Below are positions 57,067-64,000 of a stretch of 64,000 nt of DNA, piece by piece. The position numbers and the translations under genes are program-made. Below the pieces are notes generated by a model. The model was not told the origin of the DNA and searched no databases. It saw only the letters and a program-made list of their open reading frames with translations. Source of the stretch: Apus apus (taxonomy: Eukaryota; Chordata; Aves; Apodiformes; Apodidae); the NCBI RefSeq assembly GCF_020740795.1, contig NC_067300.1:1963685-2027684 (forward strand), given 5' to 3'. How positions within the stretch are numbered: position 1 is the first letter of the stretch; the number at the start of each line of letters is the position of its first letter.

Positions 57067-57672
57067 GATTCCCAGGGGAGGTGCTGCTTCCAGGCTGTCC
57101 CAGCTGATTCCCAGGGACTGGGTCTAGAAATGAAAGTGCAGCTTCTTTACCAAGAATATTCTGGTTTGTGTGAGCTGGGCCATTCATTGGCCAGGCCATC
57201 TTGTCCCCACCAGAGAACTTCACCAACCAAGCCTCTGTCTGCAGAGCTAAAGGAGCGACACCTTCTTGGTCTGGCAGGGGCATTTGGAGACACATCTCTC
57301 CATCTTAGAGTTGCTTTAAGCAAAGTTCTAGGAAGGCCTCATCTTCCTGCAGAGTTTGGACTCCAGGTTTTGCTGGTCAGCAAGTAGAATGTATCTGCAG
57401 CTGTCCTGTAGTGGCAGGACAAGGGAGAAGGATTTTAAACTGAAAGTGGGCACAGTTAGATTGAACATGAGGAAGAAATGTTTTGTGATGAGGGTGGTGA
57501 GACCCTGGAAGTTGCCCAGAGAAGCAGTGGACGTCCCACTGGAGACTTTCCTTGCAAGGGTTCAAAGCCAATTTGGGTGGGGCTTGGAGCAAGATGTGTA
57601 AGCAGGGCAGCTGGACTAGAAGATCTTTCAAGGTCCCTTCCAACCCAAACCATTCTGTGATTCTGTGATTTG
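57067..57672 (+). repeat. 580-bp dispersed repeat, copy 2 (unique half fused to a CR1 tail)
   Basis: Partner of 19311-19892, about 38 kb away, same strand. The unique half shows only a few mismatches (ctaggaatg/ctagaaatg, aaaggaacg/aaaggagcg, aaggtctgg/aagttctag). This copy keeps a longer CR1 tail ending ATTCTGTGATTCTGTGAT. Confidence 0.9.
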
Positions 57673-60399
57673 CCTCCTCCAGAGTTAAACAGCAACAGAA
57701 AGCTGGCTGATCCCTGCTGGGGAGCTGCCAGCTCCTCCATCCCAGGCAGGCTGGAGCTGTAACTTGGATCCTCCACTGCCAGGGGAGGTGAAGTTCATGC
57801 CCTGTGTTTGGGTATTTTTGCAGAAGGAGGTAGGAGCAGCAATTAGCACTTTCTGCAAGGCATAAAGCCTGTGCAAAGCTGTTCCTCAGCTCTCTGACAC
57901 TGGGGCTGTTCCCTGGGGTGTCCACTGCCCATCCCAGCCCATGCAGGTCCATCTGCAAGTAACACCAACAACAGGAGAAGGTGTCAGGAGGACAAATCTT
58001 CAGAGGGGGTTTCTGGGTGGTGGGGACTTGCTTTCCTAGAGCTGGGTCTGCCATGGTCCTGCAGGGGGACGTGCAGCTGGGTGTTCTCCCTGCTCTTCTG
58101 CTGGACTCTGTGTGTGTGACTTGCTGGGAGCACTTGCTGAGCAACAAGTGTTGAAATTAGTGACTGCAGAGGTGCAGGTGGGACTGGCCTCCCTGCACCT
58201 GCTGGGATCCCTGTCTGCAGGGGACAGACAGACCCGAGCAGGGACAGACAGACCTGGGCAGGGCAGGCAGATGTCCTGGCTGCTTCCCCCCTGGGGCACG
58301 GTGAGGGGCCAGGAGTGCTTTGCTCTGCTGATCACATGTTGGATTTATCCCTGGAAATATCATCATGTTTCCTTCCAATAAACTCTTTTCCATACCTGGT
58401 GTTCAGAAGGACTCTGTTCTGCTCAGGCCTTGCATCTTTCTGTACTGGTTTTAGCTTTCCCAGCCTGGGATCCAGCACAGGCAGTGGCTGGAAGCCACCC
58501 CAGAGGGAGAGCTGGGGGTGCAAGGGGTGATCCAGGGTGGCTCAAAGCATCTTGGATGCTGAATTTATAGCACAAATGTTTGTCCTCTCCTCCTTGATGC
58601 AGGGGGAGCCCAGGAGTGCAGCCCAGGGCTCGTTGCAGGTGGCTGTAGCTTGGCTTGGCTTTTTTGCAAATCCTCCAGGTGCTCTGCAGCTCTGGTGGAG
58701 AAAGCCCTGCCCAAGAAAAGCACCTCATGGTGGGAACCTGTGCTGGTGGAGAGCTTGGGAGCCAACCATCTGCAGTGCTGTGGACCCCCAGGGACCTGGG
58801 GCAGTGATGCAACCCAAGGGCCTGAGCCCAGACACCCCTGGGGTGTCACCTTCACAGGTAACTGGGCAGACTGGAGGTCTGGGCTAACAAGGGTGACCAG
58901 CTGTCTGCTGAGGCAGCTGACATCCCCTGGGGGTTTGGGTCTGATCCTGCCCCACAGCAGCCTTGGGACACACATTTACCCCCCTGCAGGGGAGGCTGGT
59001 GACTCCTCAGTGAGGAAGGGCTGTGCTGGGGGCATCGTGGTGCATGAGAACTGACTCTGGGCAGCACCACCTCCCTCACAGACCCAGCACCACCTCCCTC
59101 ACAGACCCAGCACCACCTCCCACACAGACCCAGCACCACCTCCCTCACAGACCCAGCACCACCTCCCTCACAGACCCAGCACCACCTCCCTCACAGACCC
59201 AGCACAGCCTCTGCACTCAGCTTTGCTCTTCCCCCCCCAAAAAAAAATAAAGAAATGACCACAGCAGCTCATGTAGGCTCTGGCACAGCCCCTGGCCAGG
59301 CCATGGTGAGCAGAGCTTCTCCTCCTGCCTGCAGGGTGTGATGAGGGATGTCACCTCGTGTGGCTTCAGACCGTGTCATCCTGGGCTGGGACCAGCAGGG
59401 CTGCTGGCTCAGCCGTGGGCAGGCTCTGAGGCTGCAGCCCGTCATGCTGAGCCACACTCCTCTCTGCAACTTCCCTTTGGGTTGAGATGTGTGAAGTTTC
59501 CAGACTTTCTGTGGTGAGCCAGAGGACATCCCCCTCACCCTGGTGCTGGATGCAGCCTTCAGGGGGGTTTTACAGCATCAAGTTCTGGCCATCCCTGGAG
59601 TAACCTTCCTGCAGGGACTGTTTCCATCTAGTCCCAAGGAGTTTGTTGGGATGGAGCATCAGGATTCCACAATCTGGGCTTTTAATCTCAGCTATGGATG
59701 TTCTCCTGCCTTCTGAAGCAAAGGGTTTGTACAAGTTGGTGGCAGTGAGTTTCATCAGCTGGGCTTGGACCAGGAAACTGCTGGAGTCACAGGCCAGAGA
59801 TCATCATCTGAATGTCCCAGCAGGGCCCTTTGGGGGTTTTCTTGTGCTTGGTGAAGAAGCAAGGAGACAGGTTCACAAACTCCTGTTTTCTGACCTACAG
59901 AAAGGTGCTTGGAGCGTTTGGTGTGACTTGGGGCACATCTCCCCATCCTGATCTTATGATCCTGCTGAATCTGCAGCTTTTCCTGAGCCAGAAGAGTCAC
60001 AGGGCCCCAAACTGCTGGGTTGAAACGCTGCAGCTGGGCTCTTGGGCTGGGTCAAACCAGAAAGCTGAAGTCCTGCCCTTGGGTGTCAGTCTGCCCTTGA
60101 GGTTTCTTAGTGTCTGCCTGACCTGGGAACCTTGTTGGCCACTGTGACAACTGACCTGTGGGTGCTCCAGGGGTTTTGGGGAGCAGTGTCACCTCTGCCC
60201 TGCAGGGCTCTGTACCCCTTGGTGCCTCCTGCTGCTCCTTGGCCCTGCTCCAGGGCTCAGTGGGGTCAGGCTACCTGCTGCTCACCAAACCAACCCTTCA
60301 CCTGCCCCCTGGGCTTGCAGGGGCTGTGCTCCACTCACCTGCATCTCCTAGACCTTCCCCTGGTGACAGGAACCCTGGAGGTTTTTTTGCTCATGGAGG
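57673..60399. other. No gene seen; 23-bp repeat and a C/A-rich tract
   Basis: Contains the 59062-59205 array and a CCCCCCCC-AAAAAAAAA junction near 59232-59248. Minus- and plus-strand readings of up to 136 residues look random. Confidence 0.5.
59062..59205 (+). repeat. 23-bp tandem repeat, six copies
   Basis: Unit CAGCACCACCTCCCTCACAG plus ACC, with one copy reading CCCACAC. Confidence 0.9.
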
Positions 60400-60815
60400 A
60401 TTTTCACAGCCCTGAAAGCTGGGTCCATGTCCTGGGCTGTGTGACCAGCAGGGCCAGGGAGGAGGTTCTGCCCCTCAGCCCCAATCTGAGACCCCCCTGC
60501 AGGGCTGGGGTCCCCAGCACAAGGAGGACAAAGAGGGGCCTGTAGTGACAGATCAAGGGGTGATGGTTTTAAGCTGAAAGAGGGAGATCCAGACTAGAAA
60601 GAAGGAAGACATTTTTTACAATGAGGGTGGTGAGACACTGGCCCAGGTTGCTCAGAGAGGTGGTGGATGCCCCGTCCCTGGGAATGCTCCAGGTCAGGTT
60701 GGATGGGGCTCTGAGCAACCTGACCTAGCTGGAGATGTCCCTGCTCACTGCGGGGGGGTTGGACTAGATGACCTTTAAAGGTCCCATCCCAGCCAAACCA
60801 TTCTGTGAAAAGAAG
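60400..60815 (+). mobile_element. CR1 LINE 3' fragment
   Basis: Plus-oriented: 'gtccatgtcctgggctgtgtgaccagcagggcc' to 'ccagccaaaccattctgtgaaa'. Confidence 0.88.
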
Positions 60816-63261
60816 CTGTTCTTGTAAATCAGCCGCCCCGTTTCCTGCCGGCGGTTCCTGGAGCTGCTGCAGTTTCACTGCTGAGCTTCCCTTCCACTGC
60901 ACAGCCAGGATCCCTGGAACCTCTGCCTGCCCATCAGTTCTCCCTCTCTCACCAACTCTGAAGGAGCTCGGGTGTTTCCTGCCAACTGACCCTCCTGGGA
61001 GGACGGGGTAAGTTTCCCCTGTGCCTGCGCCTGATGTTTTATTCACATTCTGGTTTGGTGAGAGCCAGGTTCTGAAGGTCACCCTCTCCCTGGCTGCAAT
61101 CCCTGCCATCCCCCCAAGCTTTCAGCTCAGGCTTTTTTTCACAGAAAGCCTGAGCAAAAAGCCCTGGAGGGCTCAGAGACACCAGGTTGGCTCCTGGGCC
61201 TGATTCCTTCCCTTCACATCCTCATCAGCTCTCCCCGTGCTGCTGTTTGCCAGGTAAGTGGTGGCTCCTGGGATTCATTTTCCAGCTCCCTGAAAATTAA
61301 ATTAAATGTATTGATTTGCTTATCGTTTTTATTTTTCATTTTCTCTGCTGTGCCTTGTGAAGTTCAAGCAGGTTTCAAAACGTTGAGTAGCTCTTTGGTG
61401 TTTGCTTCTTCCTGCTCAGAACTCCTCTCCAAGCACGGATCCTCCTCCTCTCTCCTTGGGAAATTCTTGCAGGTGGCAAAACTTTGCTCCCACAAAGTGG
61501 GATCAACCTGGGCAGCACATCCAGAGCCTGAAGAGTCTGAGGGATTTTTTTTTTTTTTGGGTGACCCCAAGAGCTGCAGCAGTTCTGCTTTGGGTAGGGA
61601 AGAAAGGAGCTGCTTGTCCCCTGCGTGGCTGCCCTTTGCAGTCAGAAATCCCTGCTTTGGGGTCAGTCCCTGAGGGGTTGGTTGGAAAGCAAAACCCAGT
61701 GACACACAGACAGACAGAGGTAAGCAAAGGGCTCGTGCAAAGAAGAGCCTGCAGTGCCCTGGGCTTCTCTGGGGGAGAGGCTGCTCTGTAGCTAATAACA
61801 GTACAAATTCCCTGCCCCCCCCCGGGTTAGATTCCTGGCTTTACTAAAATGGGAGTTAAGGAGTAGGAGGAGGAATCTGCAGCCTGTTTCAGCCAGGCCT
61901 GGGGAAGTCCTGGTGAGGACAAGCTTGTTCTTGGCCCCTCCTGAGCTGCTCACACCAGGTTCATTCCTCAGCCACCCTGGAGCACACAGGAAGGTGCAGG
62001 TCAAGTGCTGACCAAAGCCAGGAGAGACCAGAGGTGCCTCTGTCTAAAGCTGCATCAGCCACGAGAACATCTTTGAGCCCGGGGTGGCCCCAGGGGTGGC
62101 CCCAGGCAGGTGCTGGCCAGGAGCCATCCTGCCCCATCCCTTGGGATGTGGTGCTGGGCAGGGAGCCTGGAAATGGTCTGTTACACGGAGCCATGATCCC
62201 AAAGTGCCCACCAGCATCCTGGGGAGCAGTGTGGAGGTGCCCCAAAGGCAGAGGGAAGGGCGAGAGCCAGGGTGTACACCCAGCTGCTTCAACATAAGCA
62301 CAAGTGTGGGATTTCAGGATCCACCAGACACCCTGTGAGGCTCCCAAATGACCAGGGAAAGGTTTTACCACTGGTCCCACAAAGGGACAGGGCTCGGGGC
62401 CTGCAGGCACTTGGTGCTGCCGTGGCAGCCTCACCCCAGGGTTCTCCTGCCAACAGGAGCCTGGTGCAAACGCGGGTCACCCCGTGGCTGTGATTGTGAT
62501 CAGTGCAGAGAGCAGCTCTGGGGGAGGCTGTGCCCCCAGCCAGCCTCCCAGCTCTTGGTGCCACCAGAAGTCAAGAGGTTACCTAAAGGGCATGAGCTGG
62601 TGTGGGTGGAGGAGCAGCAGCAGCCACCTTCCCTTCCTGTGCTCTTCCCTCCAGGGGAGAGGGACTTCAGCCCAGGCACCCGAGATGTTCTCCTCACCAG
62701 GCTGTGAATGAACAGCAGCACCTCCTTCCCAGCAGGGTGTCCTGCTTGGTGGGACAGCAGCAGAAGTTTGGGTGGAGCTGAGCAAGGTGCAGGGAGGGTG
62801 CAGGGGGGGCTGCTCTGGCTGCAGGGAGGAGCAGAGGGTTGGTGAAGCCACTTGCTGAACAAAACTGGCTGGAATAATTGTGTAGGTGATGCTGGGGTCT
62901 CACAAGTGATTTTAAATGCAGAGGCTTTTGGAGCCAGGCAGCAACAGCATCATCTGTTTCACCTTCCCCTGCCAGTAGCAGAGACATTTAAGCTGCTCCT
63001 GCAGATCCTTTGAAGTCCTTTCTCTTTCCTTTGCAGAGCAACCAGAGAAAGCCCAACCGAGGGTCTGATTCCCACCAGGCTATTTCATTCCCATGTGAAA
63101 AGCAAGTCTTGGCCCCTTGCACTTGCCAGGTGTCCTCCTGTGGAGGCTGGGAGAAAGAGTGGCCACCTTCTGGCCACAGGTCTTCAGGCTCAGGGCTCAC
63201 CTGAAAACCTGCCTCTGCTGCTCCATCCCTGCTGCCTCTGATCCAGCTCAGCCTTAAGGTG
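60816..63261. other. Upstream flank of the P2Y-like receptor gene
   Basis: May hold noncoding leader exons of the receptor, for example ending at a GTAAGT donor near 61255 or GTAAGC near 61721. A poly-T tract lies at 61546-61558. No protein-coding exon recognised. Confidence 0.4.
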
Positions 63262-64000
63262 ATGGGCTTGGGTGGCTTTGCTGGTTCCCCTTTGCCACCC
63301 CACGCCCTGCAAGGCAGCCCAGGGACATCTGCTGAGCCCTCACAGCAGCTGGACTTCCCCCCCTCCATGAACACCAGCCTGGGCTGCCTGCCCCAGGGGC
63401 TGCACCCCAGCATCCCTGCCCTGGGGACCCTGCTCCTGCTGGGCTGTGTCCTGCTCAACGGGATGAGCTTCTGGGTCTTCTGCTTCCGCATCAAGCAGTG
63501 GGATCCAGGCATGATCCTGCAGTTCAGCCTGGTCCTGGGAGACATCCTGGTCATCCCAGTTGCTCCACTCAGGATCTCCTACCTCAGCCTGGGCTACCAG
63601 TGGCCATTTGGGCAGTTTCTCTGTCAGGTGGAAGCCTTCCTGCACAGCACCCACACCTACAGCAGCATCTACTTCCTGACACTCATCTGCATCCACCGGT
63701 ACTTTGTCGTGGTGAGGTACAAGAGCAAGTCCCTCTGGAAGGAGAGGAGCTTCTTGAGAAAGCTCTGCTTGTTTGTCTGGCTCATCCTCTTTGTCCAAGG
63801 GCTGCCTGTCTTCTTCCTCCTCAAGACTTCAGTGATGAATGGCTCAGCCACGTGCCTAAATATTAACCAGTCCGAGTTGTCCTCTTTTTACTTCTTCTAC
63901 AACATGGTTTTGGTTGTCCTCTCTTTCCTCCTGCCCTTTGCTGTTTACTTGACCTTTGGAGCTCTGCTGGGAGCTGCCATTGCCAAAGCAGCAAAGAAAA
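63262..64000 (+). CDS. P2Y-like class A G-protein-coupled receptor, 5' part, cut by the window end
   Basis: Plasma-membrane receptor by family. Two in-frame starts exist: 63262 and 63367; I prefer 63367 because it gives MNTS with a sequon and a short extracellular N-terminus. From 63367 the frame stays open to the end (about 211 residues). Seen: TM1 with the 1.50 Asn (LLNGMSFWVF), TM2 with Asp (LVLGD), an extracellular WPFG-x4-C, TM3 ending HRYF in place of DRY, TM4 with Trp (FVWLILFV), a loop with NGSATC, and TM5 with Pro (LSFLLPFAVY). The WPFG...C, SSIYFLT and HRY pattern resembles P2Y nucleotide receptors and relatives such as OXGR1. TM6, TM7 and the tail are outside the window, so the subfamily and ligand are unknown. 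Confidence 0.88.
   Translation, partial: MGLGGFAGSPLPPHALQGSPGTSAEPSQQLDFPPSMNTSLGCLPQGLHPSIPALGTLLLLGCVLLNGMSFWVFCFRIKQWDPGMILQFSLVLGDILVIPVAPLRISYLSLGYQWPFGQFLCQVEAFLHSTHTYSSIYFLTLICIHRYFVVVRYKSKSLWKERSFLRKLCLFVWLILFVQGLPVFFLLKTSVMNGSATCLNINQSELSSFYFFYNMVLVVLSFLLPFAVYLTFGALLGAAIAKAAKK

Noticed and set aside
59643-59951. 102-codon plus-strand reading with LINE-like wording
   Set aside because: No reverse-transcriptase or endonuclease motif seen; the CR1 similarity starts only further right, near 60400.
62988-63554. 188-codon minus-strand reading
   Set aside because: Partly the antisense shadow of the P2Y-like receptor; no similarity of its own.

Overview
The window is vertebrate, almost certainly avian, nuclear DNA. 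Two facts point to a bird. About thirty truncated copies of the CR1 LINE family are scattered on both strands; most keep the CR1 3' tail (a run like 'aaggtcccttccaacc' followed by 'attctgtgattctgtga'). One gene, NELFB, is recognisable exon by exon from its mammalian ortholog. The species cannot be told from sequence alone.

Layout. From 1 to about 6.3 kb there is no supported gene, only CR1 copies and unremarkable single-copy sequence. From 6.3 to 18.5 kb a nine-exon gene on the minus strand encodes a 501-residue membrane-anchored E-NTPDase related to ENTPD8. Every exon joins in phase with GT-AG splice sites, yet several of the apyrase conserved regions needed for catalysis are altered, so it looks like an expressed-type pseudoenzyme rather than a broken pseudogene. 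From 18.5 to 22.5 kb an intergenic segment separates it head to head from NELFB; it holds a GC-rich patch, a short minisatellite, one copy of a duplicated 580-bp repeat and a CR1 copy. From 22.5 to 37.4 kb NELFB (NELF complex subunit B) lies on the plus strand in thirteen coding exons giving 577 residues. Its first intron is almost entirely a 1.8-kb G-rich tandem repeat, with the G-rich strand on the coding side.

From 37.4 to 63 kb the sequence is gene-poor and repeat-rich. It contains a near-perfect array of 113 copies of an 11-bp unit (40.1-41.35 kb), a 31-bp array, a 23-bp array, a 40-bp C-rich array, and the second copy of the 580-bp repeat. Two weak candidates stand out: a possible first exon of a small membrane protein next to a GC-rich patch near 50.9 kb, and a lone coding-like minus-strand exon near 55.1 kb. 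At the right edge (63.26 kb to the end) a class A GPCR of P2Y-like type begins and is cut off after its fifth transmembrane helix.

There is no operon logic here. The one functional echo is that an E-NTPDase (family role: clearing extracellular nucleotides) and a P2Y-like receptor (family role: often sensing nucleotides) lie about 45 kb apart; that is an inference from families and could be chance.
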